64,000 nucleotides of DNA from Juglans regia (taxonomy: Eukaryota; Streptophyta; Magnoliopsida; Fagales; Juglandaceae). The DNA lies in contig NC_049903.1 of NCBI RefSeq assembly GCF_001411555.2, forward strand, positions 21,331,327 through 21,395,326, read 5' to 3'. The notes beneath the pieces were generated by a model, which did no database searches, was not told the DNA's origin, and worked only from the letters and a program-made list of their open reading frames with translations. This document shows, piece after piece, positions 23,599-35,135 of this stretch. The position numbers and the translations under genes are program-made. Numbering within the stretch: position 1 is the stretch's first letter; each line of letters starts with the position of its first letter.

Positions 23599-26500
23599 CC
23601 TTCTCTTTCTCACAAGTTACTATCCATGAGTCAAGTTACTAAAGACTTGAATTGTATTGTGCTCATTTATCTTGCATTTTGTCTTATTCAGGATATTCTC
23701 ACCAAGGAGATCATTGGGCGTGGTACTAAGAGGGGGGCTCTATTATATGGAAGATTTCAATGTTGGCCGAGCACACGACATGCACCGCCCAAGCGACCTC
23801 AAAGTGGAACAGATTTTGCTTTGGCACCGTCGGTTAGGCCATCCGTCGTTTGGCTATCTGCAACATGTGTTTCCTGATTTATTTTTGGGTTTTTCAATTT
23901 TGGATTTTAAATGTGAGACTTGCATTTTAGCTATTTGAGTCACTTATCTGTTGAGTATGAATAAGAGCGATGTTCCTTTTGCTTTGATTCACTCTAATGT
24001 CTGGGGTCCTTCCCCATAATCTACTATGTCTGGTTTCTGCTGGTTTGTGATATTTGTTGATGATTGTACTCGAATTACTTGGATTTATCTGTTGAAACAT
24101 TAAAATGAGGTTTTTCATGTATTTCAATCATTTCATACACTGATTCAAACTCAGTTCTCTACTAAGCTTTAAACGCTTCGATCCGATAATGGTGGGGAGT
24201 ATGTGAATTAACAGTTCTATGATTATTTCCAACACCAGGGACTAATTCATGAGACCTCATGCCCCCAAACTCCGCAGCAAAATGATATTGCAGAGCGCAA
24301 GAATCATCACATCCTCGAAACTTCTCGAGCTCTGTTACTTGGAGCTCAAGTACCTAGCCACCACTGAGCTAATGTTGTTGCCACGAATGTCCATCTCATT
24401 AACCGCATCCTTCAAAATTTCTTGGGTTCAAGACTCCGCTACAGGCCTTGTCAACCTATGTGTCATTACCCACAATATTGATGCTTCTGTCTCGCATCTT
24501 TGGTTGTGGTGCGCTTGTTCACCTCCACAAGAACCAAAGCATGAAGCTTGATCCCTGTGCCATTCGTTGTCTCTTTTTGGGATACGCTATACACCAAAAA
24601 GGGTACCGTTGCTTCGACCCAACTACTTGGCACACCTATGTGACTATGGATGTCATGTTCCTTGAATCCGACACTTTCTACTCTCCTATCGCATCCAATT
24701 CTTCTCTTCATGGGGAGACACAAGTAGAAAAGATGAATTGGTTGACATTTGACTGGTTCAAGGACACTGATATGACACCTAATGCTCCTCAGTCGATCAT
24801 TGAGGAATCTAATCTAGAGCCGACACCTCTAGAAGCTGAAGTAGCAGTACCCCCTACTCTTCAGTATCCAATGACCCATCTCCTGAGAATATCATTAAGG
24901 TAAGCTCCCCTATCACACCTCACATTTCTAAGGATGTGGATACTCTTGTTGGCTATGAGTTACCTTTCAGGCACAATCGGGGCAAACCACCAAACAGACA
25001 TTCTCCGAAACTGGAGGACCAAAGTTCAAGATATCCAATTTCCGATTATGTTTCTACAAAGGAGCTTTCTGAACCCCTCAAGAACTTTGTGAATGAACTC
25101 TCCTCACATCATATTCCCACAAGTGTTGAAGAGGCTCTAGAAGACCCTAGATTCCATATCCAAGCTATGAAGGAAGAAATGGAGGCATTACTGAAAAATG
25201 AGACGTGGACTCTTGTTCCCCTACCAGAAGGTCAAAAAACAATGGGGTGTAAGTGGGTACTCTCCATCAAGTACAAAGCCGATGGATCAGTTAAAAGGTA
25301 CAAAGCAAGACTGGTGGCAAAGGGCTATAAGTAAACCTATGGCGTAGACTATCAAGAAACACTCTCACTTGAGGCCAAGTTGAGTACTGTCAGGGTTCTA
25401 CTATCTCTTACAGCAAATCTTGATTGGCCATTGCACCAGTTTGACGTTAAAAACGCTTTTCTCCATGGAGATCTTGAAGAAGAAATCTACATGGATGTCC
25501 CTCCAGGATATATGGCAAACTCTAAAGCCAAGATGGTGTACAAACTACAACGAATTTTGTACGGCTTGAAGCATTCTCCTAGAGTGTGGCTTGGGCGCTT
25601 GAACTCGGCAATGAGGAAATATGGCTTTCAACAAAGCAACTCAGACCATACGCTATTCTTAAAGCATCACCTGGGTAAGATAACAGTTTTGATAGTCTAT
25701 GTAGACAATATGATCATTAAAGGAGACGACCCAGAGGAAATAGCAAGACTTCAAGAGTAATTGGCCACAGAATTTGAGATGAAAAATCTAGGAGGACTCA
25801 AATATTTTCTAGGAATTGAAGTTGCTAGGTCGAAGCAAGGCATATTCCTTTCTCAACAAAAATATTTCCTAGATTTACAATTAGAAGTTGGATTACTAGG
25901 TTGTAAGCCTGCAGATACACCAATAATCCAAAATCACAAGCTTGGAGAATACCCAGACCAAGTGCCAACAAACAAAGGAAGGTACCAGAGATTAGTTGGA
26001 AAACTTATTTATCTCTCTCATACATGGTCTGACATCGCCTATGCAGTGAGTGTAGTAAGACAGTTCATGCACTGTCCAAGTGAAGATCATATGAATACGG
26101 TGATTTGGATTCTCTGATACCTAAATTCCTCCCTGGAAAAGGACTTATGTTTACAAGAAACAATCACCTACGGGTGGAAGGTTACACAGATGCTAATTGG
26201 GCAGGAAATATCTCCAATAGAAAATCCACCTCAGGTTATTTCACATTTGTTGGAGGGAACCTAGTTACATGGAGAAGTAAGAAGCAAAAGGTGGTAGCAT
26301 TATCAAGTGCTGAAGCCGAGTTTCGTGGGATGGCTTTGGGCCTTTGTGAACTTCTCTGGCTTCGAAGACTATTAACTGAAATTATCTTTGCTCCTGGCTG
26401 CGAGATGGACCTATTCTATGATAACAAGGTTGCAATTGACATTTCTCATAATCCAGTCCAGCATGATCGGACCAAACACGTGGAAGTAGACCGGCACTTC

Positions 26501-26655
26501 ATTAAACAAAATCTTGAGGCCAAGATAATTTGATTCCCGTTTGTTAAATCCAAATACCAATTGGTAGACATACTTACAAAAGTTGTATGTAGCAGAAGCT
26601 TCTACAACTCACTTGGCAAGTTGGGCATCCAAGGTCTATATGCACCAACTTGAGG
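23599..26655 (+). pseudogene. Copia-A pol: integrase, reverse transcriptase, RNase H remnants
   Basis: The gag-pre-integrase motif LLWHRRLGHPSFGYL lies near 23815. The integrase core (about 23940-24600) is broken by many stops and shifts. Reverse transcriptase starts near 25130 and shows QFDVKNAFLHGDLEEEIYMD and LQRILYGLKHSP. The catalytic YVDD box reads YVDN (25698-25709), so an active-site aspartate is lost. In-frame TAA codons occur at 25332 and 25758, and a frameshift lies near 26110. The RNase H region includes YTDANWAGNISNRKSTSGY and SSAEAEF and runs to 26533. Clearly non-functional. Confidence 0.93.
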
Positions 26656-26932
26656 GGGAGTGTTGGCGAGTTGTCCTCCGTGAGATTATAGGAGGAAGTA
26701 TTTGGATACACTATCAATTTAGTTAATTAAGCCGTGATACATGTATAGCCAAATTTAGATGTTTTCGTTCTGTTATATACCCACTCATTCTTGTAAAAAA
26801 AGGATCGAATATACGAGATTTCTTATACTTTTTGTCTGGCTTGCCACATACTGGTTGTCTTTGACAAAGACAAACGGAGAAAGATCACATCGTACTTGAG
26901 AAAGATAAGAACATAATTTTGATGGGCAGTCT

Positions 26933-29524
26933 TGTAACACCCCGTTCCCGAAAAGACATTTTAGAATTTTCGAGGAGCCAGTGTGCTACTACTAAACTTA
27001 AATATAAAAAGCTTTTCCTTTTTAACAACGCGCCAGATACGAAAGAATTCCATAAAATAACAAACTTCAATAAATACTGAAAATTTAAAATAAAGTCTGC
27101 GGAAGCATTTATTAAGAAATACAGAAGTCTTATGTGCTTATCAAAATAATTTATTTAAACCATAGAAATAATCATAGCAAAATCTGTCTAGGCCTCAGCC
27201 TTGCCTCCCGGAGTCAAGTCCTGTCCTGCAGTCTCATCTTCATAAATGTCATCACCTGGGGGGTTTAAAAAAAACATGAAAACAAACTAAAATGAGTCGA
27301 ATACTCAATAAGCAACACATCATACAGTAAACATAATAAACATAAGGTGTCTTGAAAAGCGTGCATATTCATAAATACATGCATAAATAACATGAGCATG
27401 AACATTAACTTATCTTTCACTTATCATAGGCCGTTACCCACTGTTGACCCCCGTGAGTTAGGGTTAGCGAATCTAAAAAGATTCCGATTCCGCCCGTGGC
27501 CGCGGGTTGTGGAATCCATACATAAGGAAGACAATATTGGGTGCACTACCAGCATGCACGACCTGGCAATGCAATATGCCCATAACATAGGTACCGTTTT
27601 CATATCATAACATAGGCCGTTACATATTTTATCAAATCATACTTGCATACTTGTCATTTCATAGATTTCAAAAGAAATCACATACATACTTGTCATATCG
27701 TATCATAGATTTCAAACGAAATCGCATTCTTTCATAAATGTCGTGATACATGTTTCATCGCATAAAATAATGATTTTTCATAAATATTTTACGAAATAAC
27801 TCTCTCATAAAATCATGCATTTCTTAAATAATTTTATAAATAATCTTTCACATAAAATCATGCATTTTATAAATAATTTTATGAATAATCTTTCCCATAA
27901 AATCATGACTTTTTCATAATTTTATCATGTTTTGGATACGTAAAAAAGGATTTCCAATAAAGGGCATACATGCATAATATCTTTTATAAAAAGACAAACA
28001 GCTCACTGTACATACGCGTAAGGATATGATCATGCTACTTACCTTGCAATGCTAATCCACTATTTTCGGCACGAAATCGGTCGCCTATAAAAAATAAACA
28101 CGTATTTTGCATAAATTTCTAATTAAACAAGTGATTCTATTTAAAAACCTAACTACTAAAATAGTCTATATTTTCTAAACCTAAACACTTCTCGACACTA
28201 AAATAGCCTTACCCGTTAGTCTTAAATAAGCAAGGATATTTTTGGAAAACAACATACTGAACATGGGCATTTTGGGAAAAAAAAATAGAGGGGCATTTTT
28301 GTAATATAACTAACCTAAAGAAAAAGAACGATTTACGGGTTGCATGATCCGGTTTGGTTTACGCGTGAAAGGGATGCATGCATTCGGGTTGAGGGGTGTG
28401 ATGCTCACCGAGAGAGGAAGAAGGCAGTCGCGACGGTGGTTCTGGTGGCTGGGCACGGCGTCAACTCCGACGAGTGGTGGCTAAGCAACTGAGAGTGAGA
28501 GAGAGTTATATGAGAGGGAGAGTTTACGAGATGAAAGAGAGGGAGAACACGGCTTGAACTTACAGAACAAGGGTGGCGGTTTGCTGTAGCGTCACAGGGC
28601 AGTGGAGGATAGATCTCCGGCGTCGTCTGCTGCTGCCAATGGTGGCGACGCGGCCCAAAAGTGGCAAAACGTGGTTCTTGGTTTGAGTGGGGGTGCTCTG
28701 TTTCGAAGGCCTAAAACAGGGGAGGATGGCAGCGGGTTTATGGATTTTTTCGAGGGCGGGCCGTGCGGTGGTTCGGCTATCTGGGCAACGAGGTGGCCAG
28801 AGGAAGGAGCTGCGACGTGGTTTGCTTGGCTTCGGCAAGGTGGTGCTGCGGTTTCCTGGCGGCGTGCAGTGGTTGTGTGTGTGGAGGAAAAGTGAACCAA
28901 CACGGCAGTGGGATTTACGGTGGAGGGAGAGGTGGTCTGCTGGACGAGCTTGAGGGAGGTGGTGGAGCTTGTCTTCTCGGACGTGTGTTGCGGTTTTGAG
29001 GGGAGGAGGATTGCAGAAAGTGCTCTGTGTGCGTGAGTGTCTCTAGACGTTGGTGGCAGCGGCTATCTCCTTCATGCAGAGGAGGGCCTAACCTATTTAT
29101 AAACCTAGCCAAAAGAGAGCCGAGAGAAAAACCCTAGGATGAGAAACGTGAATGCGGAGGAAACGGATGAAGCCGTGCATGCGTTGAATTGATACGCGAT
29201 GGGAAGACTCACGATGGGGGCATGGCGGCTTGCATTCTTTGGTGAGTGAAACGTGTATATGTATAATTGTTTGAGAACCTAAAGAAAACCCTAGATAAAA
29301 AAATAAAAAAATAGACGTGCATGTGTATGTGCATGTGAGTAGATTGTTTGAAATTCAAAATAGAAGAAAAATCCGGCAAGAGGAGTTGTATTCTGAAGAG
29401 AATTCAAGGGCTGGACAGAAAAAAATAATAATAGTAAGAATAATAATAATAATAATAATAGAGACTTAATAAAATTATTCAAATTTTATCTCTAAAAAAA
29501 AAAATATAGGGTCGGGTCGTTACA
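26933..29524 (+). mobile_element. Solo LTR, Gypsy-type (LTR-3, 2592 bp)
   Basis: Begins TGTAACACCCCG, ends GGGTCGTTACA, with a perfect 5-bp duplication AGTCT at 26928-26932 and 29525-29529. The order of conserved blocks is opposite to LTR-1 and LTR-2, so its orientation is taken as plus. Blocks include a TGTCATC/CCTG module near 27245 and CCCGTGAGTTAGGG near 27450. A GC-rich section (28390-29090) contains short frames without known domains. It lies only 370 bp from the intact Copia-B. Confidence 0.9.
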
Positions 29525-29529
29525 AGTCT

Positions 29530-29894
29530 GCTGGAGAACAGAACCAAAAATTTAGGTGGCAGTCAGCTTAGAAGCCGGTTAGAGAAAGATCGCAATGCTT
29601 CCATTTGTTGTCGGTTGGAGAGCAAAACAAAGGTTTAGGTGGGTAGTGCTTGCTAGAACTTTTCTTAGAAATCGAGTTTTGATAGGTAATTAGTGGCTCT
29701 GGGACCATAAAAGAGGAGAGAATGAGAGCAAGAGTGAATAAATGCCGGCATCTCTCTCTTGCATTTCATACCACCTTTGATATTTATTTATAGGGTAGTT
29801 TACACTCAATCAAATTATAATTACAATCAAAATATCAATCAAGGTTACAGTCAAAATATATCAACCATAGTAGAAAACAAAGGGTAATAGCCTT
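29530..29894. other. Spacer between LTR-3 and Copia-B
   Basis: Resembles older repeat debris, with a TATTTATAGGG-like box near 29785. No gene is recognised. The last five bases, GCCTT, are the target duplication of Copia-B. Confidence 0.5.
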
Positions 29895-30168
29895 TGTTGG
29901 AGAATGCATCGCAACAGAAAATTAAAGAAAAGGAGAAGGCTGCAATCACATGACACACACGTTTGAAATTCTGTTATTTTGCTGAGTTGTATATAGAGGG
30001 CAATACTGTCTTTTTATAGCTAGAGTTAGTTAGCATATTCTCTCTGTTTTTGTATATAAGGGCGTACTGTTTCATTCCAGAGATAGCAAGGGAATAACAG
30101 AAAACCTTTTCTCCATTTCGGAATCTGCTCTTCATCCTTGATCTTCTCTTCTATTTTCATTTGTTACA
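29895..30168 (+). repeat. Copia-B 5' LTR
   Basis: TGTTGG...GTTACA, 274 bp. It carries the probable promoter: a TATATAAG box at 30053-30060, then a C/T-rich segment up to the primer-binding site. Confidence 0.97.
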
Positions 30169-30192
30169 TGGTATCAGACTCCAATCGATCCA

Positions 30193-33100
30193 ATGGCCAA
30201 TATAGAAGATGAAAATACGTCAAAATCCACCAATGATAACCTTTCCCCAAATAGATACCTCAATTTCTCAGACCCTTTCAACCCATTCAGAATTGAGAAT
30301 GGTGATAATCCAGCTGCTGCCCTGGTTTCTGATCTTCTCACGGCTGATAACTATGTCAGCTGGTCACGAACCATTAGTCGTGCTCTTCGTGCCAAAAATA
30401 AACTAGGTTTCATCAATGGCACATTGCTTAGACCAACTACTTCTTCCGGCCCCATTTTCGAAGCTTGGGAGAGATGCAACGACTTGGTTGTCTCATGGTT
30501 GCAGAATTCTGTAAGTTCTTCTGTGAAATCTAGCTTGGCTTTAGTTGATGATTCTAGAACCTTGTGGTTGGAACTTCAAGATCGATTTACTCAACAAAAC
30601 GGTCCTCGCATTTTCCAACTCAAAAGAGATTTAGCTAGTCTATCACAAAATCAAAATCCTGTTAATATCTATTTTGGTACTTTGAAAAGATTATGGGATG
30701 AACTTGCTGTTTATGATCCTATTCCTAACTGTGAATGTGGAAAACTCAAGGTTCTCCATGAAAGATATGACCGTGATTGTGTCATCCAATTTCTCATGGG
30801 CCTATCTGATTCCTACTCTCATACCCGAGACCAGATCATGCTGCTTGATCCATTACCTCCTCTTAACCGTGTCTTCTCAATGATTCAGCAACAAGAACGC
30901 CAACATCAAATCATTTCCACTCCCAACCCCTCTGATTCCATAGCCATGCAAGCCAAACCCTTCTATCATTCATCCAAAACCCCTGCCAAATTCAATAACC
31001 AGAAAAACAATCGCCCTTATTGCTCCCATTGCAAAATCCCTGGCCATTCCTTTGATACTTGTTTTAAGGCAGGCAATGCTGATCCACCACAATGCACACA
31101 TTGTCATATGACTGGTCATAGCATGGAAAAATGCTATAAATTAAATGGCTATCCCCCTGGCCATAAGCTCCACAGCAAAACCAAGCATGTTGCAGCAACT
31201 GTCACTCATTCTCGAGCACAGCCAGATAGTGACAATGATGAAGACTCAAATGACTCTATGGTTCTCACCAAGAGCCAATACCAGCAACTCATTTCTCTGC
31301 TGCATTCCAAGGACACCAGCTCAGCCATGGCTTCACTAACAGTAGCTCAACCTTCTGTTTCACCTTCAAACCACCAAGTCAGCTCTTCACGAGTTTCTGG
31401 TATGGCCACTTGTCTTTCCACTCACACACAGCACCCTTCACAACCACACACTTCATCTTGGATACTTGACACAGGTGCAACAGATCACATGATCTGTTGC
31501 ACCTCCCTCTTCACATCCATTACAGCAACTACTTGTTATCAAGTCAAATTGCCAAATGGAGAAGCTGTCCCTGTAACCCATATTGGTGTAGTAAGACTTT
31601 CTGACCATTTGATTCTAAATAATGTCTTATGTGTTCCTTCTTTCCATTTTAACTTGTTGTCTGCCAAGAAACTTGCCCAAGACAATTGTTGTTGCCTAAT
31701 CTTTATGTCCAATTCTTGTTTTCTCCAGGACTTAGCATCTTGGACAACGATTGGGATGGGTGAAGTTAGAGGCAGTCTTTATCATCTCCTCAGGTCCCAA
31801 GTGTCACCTTCAGCTCTAGTTGATGCTTTGCCTAACTTCATTCAACCATACTCTTCCCCATATGCATCTGCCACTCACATGACTCCAATTTCTGACTTAT
31901 GGCACTATCGACTTGGCCATACTTCCTTCTCAAGATTATCTTTGATAACTGATCCTATTGTAAGAAACAGTTTCAAGTTCAATGATCATACACCTTGCTC
32001 AATTTGTCCTTTAGCAAAACAGCATCGTTTACCTTTTACTCAATCACAGCATTCATCTTCACATGTCTTTGATATTATTCACTGTGATATATGGGGTCCC
32101 CACTCCACCATTGCAAATGATGGATCTCGATATTTCCTCACCATACTTGATGATTATTCTCGGACAACTTGGGTTTACATGCTTAAAAATAAGTCAGATA
32201 CAAGGTCTTGTATTATCTCATTTTGCAATTTAATTGAAACACAATTCCAAACTAAAGTGAAGGTCCTTAGAAGTGACAATGGACCCGAGTTCCAAATGAG
32301 AGAATTTTTTCAAAATAGAGGCATTATACACCAAAAGAGCTGTGTAGAGACTCCCCAACAAAATGGAAGAGTGGAAAGAAAACATCAACATATCATGAAT
32401 GTTGCTCGAGCATTGAAAATTCAGTCCCATATCCCCATTCAATTCTGGACTGACTGTGTTCTCACAGCAGTTTACCTTATCAATCGTACTCCCACTCCCC
32501 TTTTGCAAAATCAGACTCCATATGAAATCCTTTTCAATAATCCACCAAAATACAACCATTTAAAAGTATTTGGTTGCCTTGCTTATGCCTTTACTTTGTC
32601 TCATGGGAGGAAAAAGTTTGATCCTCGAGGCAAAGCCTGTGTTTTCTTAGGCTATCCTTTTGGTGTCAAAGCATACAAATTACTTGACCTTCAAACTGGA
32701 CAAATTTTTTTTTCCCGAGATGTTCATTTCCATGAAACCACTTTTCCATTTCATCTCACTCAATCTCCTTCATCTCTTAGTTCCTTACCTTCTCCACCTC
32801 CTATTCTTTCAAATTTACCACATTCCATACCAGTTTCCTTACCATCACTACCTCCAACACCTGTCAGCTCAAATACAGACAGCACTTCATCTCCAATTGT
32901 TTCTCCCTCCACAACATCCTCTTCCATTCCCACTCCACCTCCACTTCCTACCTTCTCTCCCCTTCCTCCTCGAAGGTCAACTAGAACTCGAAGTGCCCCT
33001 CAATACCTACAGGATTTTCATTGTCAAAAGACTGCACTAACTGCACCTGTTCCTGAGTTGAACCAGCAGCTACTGTCCTCCTCAGGTAAACCTTTTTCTC

Positions 33101-34776
33101 TACACAACACTCTTTCATATCATGTTTTTTCACAACCACATCAAGCTTTCTCCACCACCATCTCATCACACATTGAACCCAAGACTTATAAACAAGCTCT
33201 TAAGGATCCTGGATGGTGCAAAGCAATGGATCTTGAGCTGGCTGCCTTGGAAGCAAACAATACTTGGCAACTCACTGATTTACCTCCTGGAAAAATTCCC
33301 ATCGATTGCAAGTATATTTACAAGATAAAGTACAATTCAGATGGAAGTGTTGAAAGGTTAAAGGCACGGCTAGTAGCTAAGGGCTACACTCAACTTGAAG
33401 GGGTTGATTATCAAGAGACATTCTCTCCTGTTGCAAAATTGGTCACTGTACGCTGTCTTCTTGCTATTGCATCAGTTAAAGGTTGGCATTTATATCAATT
33501 TGATGTAAACAATGCCTTCCTCCATGGGGATCTCAATGAAGACATTTACATGAACACACCTCCTGGTTACAACAAAGGATCTCCTCACCAAGTTTGCAAA
33601 TTACTCAAGAGTTTATATGGCCTCAAGCAAGCATCGAGGCAATGGTACTCCAAGCTCTCAACTGTTTTAGTTAACTCAGGTTTTTCACAATCCAAGGCTG
33701 ATTACAGTCTTTTCACTCGAGAGAAACATGGCATTTTTGTTGCCATCCTTGTGTATGTTGATGACATACTAGTGGCAAGTAATGATCTTGATTCTGTCCA
33801 TGCATTAAAGTCCCTTTTACACAGCAACTTCAAGATCAAGGACCTAGGTAAATTAAGGTATTTTCTTGGTATTGAAATTGCAAGATCCTCCAAGGGTATT
33901 TATCTATGCCAACGAAAGTATACACTTGACATCCTAGCAGACTCAGGCAATCTCGGCAGCACCACAGCCAAAGTCCCCATGGAACAAAACCTTAAATTGA
34001 CTCAAGCTACTGGAGTACCACTCTGTGATCCAAGCATTTACAGACGCATGATTGGTCGTCTTCTATATCTCACCATATCTCGACCTGACATCAGTTTTAG
34101 TGTCCAAACTCTAAGTCAATTCATGGCCACTCCTACTGATGCTCATCTCTTGGCAGCACAGAAAATCCTTCGCTACCTTAAAGCTGCTCCTGGTCAAGGA
34201 CTGTTTCTACCTAGTTCTTCCTCATTTCAACTTGAGGCATACTGTGACTCTGACTGGGCCTCTTGCCCAGAAACAAGGAGATCTGTCAGTGGCTACTGCG
34301 TGTTCCTTGGCTCATCTCTAATTTCTTGGAAGTCCAAGAAGCAAGCTGTTGTTTCCCGATCCTCGGCAGAAGCAGAATACCGTTCCATGGCAGCAACTTG
34401 TTATGAATTAACATGGCTTAGGTTTATCTTGGCTGCCCTCCAAGTTCACCATCCACAAGCTGCCATGCTCCACTGTGATAATCAAGCCGCCATACATATT
34501 GCTGCAAATCCAATCTTCCATGAGCACACTAAACATATCGAGCTCGACTGCCACCTAATTAGGGACAAAATTCAAGATGGCAGTGTATGCACTCGTTATG
34601 TCCCAAGCTTTGCTCAAGTTGCCGATACCATGACCAAAGCTCTATCATCTAAAGTACTCCAAAATCACTTATCCAAGATGGGAGTCGTAAATCTTTACGC
34701 TCCATCTTGCGGGGGGGTGTTGGAGAATGCATCGCAACAGAAAATTAAAGAAAAGGAGAAGGCTGCAATCACATGA
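30193..34776 (+). CDS. Copia-B gag-pol polyprotein (1527 aa)
   Basis: A single frame from the ATG just after the primer-binding site. Domains in order: UBN2-type gag (LLTADNYVSWSRTISRAL near residue 50); two CCHC zinc knuckles (Cys277/280, His285, Cys290; and Cys301/304, His309, Cys314); aspartic protease DTGATDH at 426-432; gag-pre-integrase LWHYRLGHTSFSRL near 573; integrase with Asp632, Asp695 and Glu728; reverse transcriptase with QFDVNNAFLHGDL and the catalytic YVDD at 1188-1191; RNase H with AYCDSDWASC and SSAEAEYRSMA. The second and third integrase catalytic residues are 33 apart. No stop, frameshift or missing catalytic residue was seen. The stop lies inside the 3' LTR, as is usual for Copia elements. 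The Copia lineage is not assigned. Confidence 0.96.
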   Translation: MANIEDENTSKSTNDNLSPNRYLNFSDPFNPFRIENGDNPAAALVSDLLTADNYVSWSRTISRALRAKNKLGFINGTLLRPTTSSGPIFEAWERCNDLVVSWLQNSVSSSVKSSLALVDDSRTLWLELQDRFTQQNGPRIFQLKRDLASLSQNQNPVNIYFGTLKRLWDELAVYDPIPNCECGKLKVLHERYDRDCVIQFLMGLSDSYSHTRDQIMLLDPLPPLNRVFSMIQQQERQHQIISTPNPSDSIAMQAKPFYHSSKTPAKFNNQKNNRPYCSHCKIPGHSFDTCFKAGNADPPQCTHCHMTGHSMEKCYKLNGYPPGHKLHSKTKHVAATVTHSRAQPDSDNDEDSNDSMVLTKSQYQQLISLLHSKDTSSAMASLTVAQPSVSPSNHQVSSSRVSGMATCLSTHTQHPSQPHTSSWILDTGATDHMICCTSLFTSITATTCYQVKLPNGEAVPVTHIGVVRLSDHLILNNVLCVPSFHFNLLSAKKLAQDNCCCLIFMSNSCFLQDLASWTTIGMGEVRGSLYHLLRSQVSPSALVDALPNFIQPYSSPYASATHMTPISDLWHYRLGHTSFSRLSLITDPIVRNSFKFNDHTPCSICPLAKQHRLPFTQSQHSSSHVFDIIHCDIWGPHSTIANDGSRYFLTILDDYSRTTWVYMLKNKSDTRSCIISFCNLIETQFQTKVKVLRSDNGPEFQMREFFQNRGIIHQKSCVETPQQNGRVERKHQHIMNVARALKIQSHIPIQFWTDCVLTAVYLINRTPTPLLQNQTPYEILFNNPPKYNHLKVFGCLAYAFTLSHGRKKFDPRGKACVFLGYPFGVKAYKLLDLQTGQIFFSRDVHFHETTFPFHLTQSPSSLSSLPSPPPILSNLPHSIPVSLPSLPPTPVSSNTDSTSSPIVSPSTTSSSIPTPPPLPTFSPLPPRRSTRTRSAPQYLQDFHCQKTALTAPVPELNQQLLSSSGKPFSLHNTLSYHVFSQPHQAFSTTISSHIEPKTYKQALKDPGWCKAMDLELAALEANNTWQLTDLPPGKIPIDCKYIYKIKYNSDGSVERLKARLVAKGYTQLEGVDYQETFSPVAKLVTVRCLLAIASVKGWHLYQFDVNNAFLHGDLNEDIYMNTPPGYNKGSPHQVCKLLKSLYGLKQASRQWYSKLSTVLVNSGFSQSKADYSLFTREKHGIFVAILVYVDDILVASNDLDSVHALKSLLHSNFKIKDLGKLRYFLGIEIARSSKGIYLCQRKYTLDILADSGNLGSTTAKVPMEQNLKLTQATGVPLCDPSIYRRMIGRLLYLTISRPDISFSVQTLSQFMATPTDAHLLAAQKILRYLKAAPGQGLFLPSSSSFQLEAYCDSDWASCPETRRSVSGYCVFLGSSLISWKSKKQAVVSRSSAEAEYRSMAATCYELTWLRFILAALQVHHPQAAMLHCDNQAAIHIAANPIFHEHTKHIELDCHLIRDKIQDGSVCTRYVPSFAQVADTMTKALSSKVLQNHLSKMGVVNLYAPSCGGVLENASQQKIKEKEKAAIT

Positions 34777-34991
34777 CACACACGTTTGAAATTCTGTTAT
34801 TTTGCTGAGTTGTATATAGAGGGCAATACTGTCTTTTTATAGCTAGAGTTAGTTAGCATATTCTCTCTGTTTTTGTATATAAGGGCGTACTGTTTCATTC
34901 CAGAGATAGCAAGGGAATAACAGAAAACCTTTTCTCCATTTCGGAATCTGCTCTTCATCCTTGATCTTCTCTTCTATTTTCATTTGTTACA
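34718..34991 (+). repeat. Copia-B 3' LTR
   Basis: Identical to the 5' LTR over all 274 positions by direct reading. It would supply the transcript's poly(A) signal. Confidence 0.97.
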
Positions 34992-35135
34992 GCCTTAATC
35001 ACGAACAGACTGTTGGCACCATTCTTTGTACTGATTATGGTGGCTGTTTACACTGATTAGGACTGCTGCTTCTTACTCAAATATTCTTCAGAGCATGTAG
35101 TTCTGAAACATGATCAGAATTTCTAAATTAAGCAT

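Larger units (their letters stand above)
18405..26837 (+). mobile_element. Copia-A: decayed Copia retrotransposon split by a solo LTR
   Basis: LTRs at 18405-18583 and 26661-26837 begin TGTTGGCG. They differ by one 2-nt indel and about nine substitutions in ~177 bp. A perfect 5-bp duplication GGCTT flanks the element (18400-18404, 26838-26842). A primer-binding site variant TGGCATCAAAGCC follows the 5' LTR at 18584, and a polypurine tract TTGAGGGGGAG precedes the 3' LTR. Removing the nested LTR-2 leaves about 4.8 kb, a normal Copia size. Gene order is gag, protease, integrase, reverse transcriptase, RNase H. Every domain except the small protease carries stops or frameshifts in or near it, so the copy cannot be autonomous. 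Confidence 0.95.
29895..34991 (+). mobile_element. Copia-B: intact Copia retrotransposon with identical LTRs
   Basis: The two 274-bp LTRs (29895-30168, 34718-34991) read as identical base for base. The flanking duplication GCCTT is perfect (29890-29894, 34992-34996). The primer-binding site TGGTATCAGA starts at 30169, and a polypurine tract TTGCGGGGGGG precedes the 3' LTR. A TATATAAG box lies in each LTR (30053-30060 in the first). One unbroken gag-pol frame fills the interior. Everything needed for autonomous movement appears present, and identical LTRs imply very recent insertion. Confidence 0.97.

Noticed and set aside
28560..28999. Cluster of GC-rich frames on both strands
   Set aside because: Part of LTR-3; overlapping frames in several phases are expected from GC-rich DNA lacking stops.
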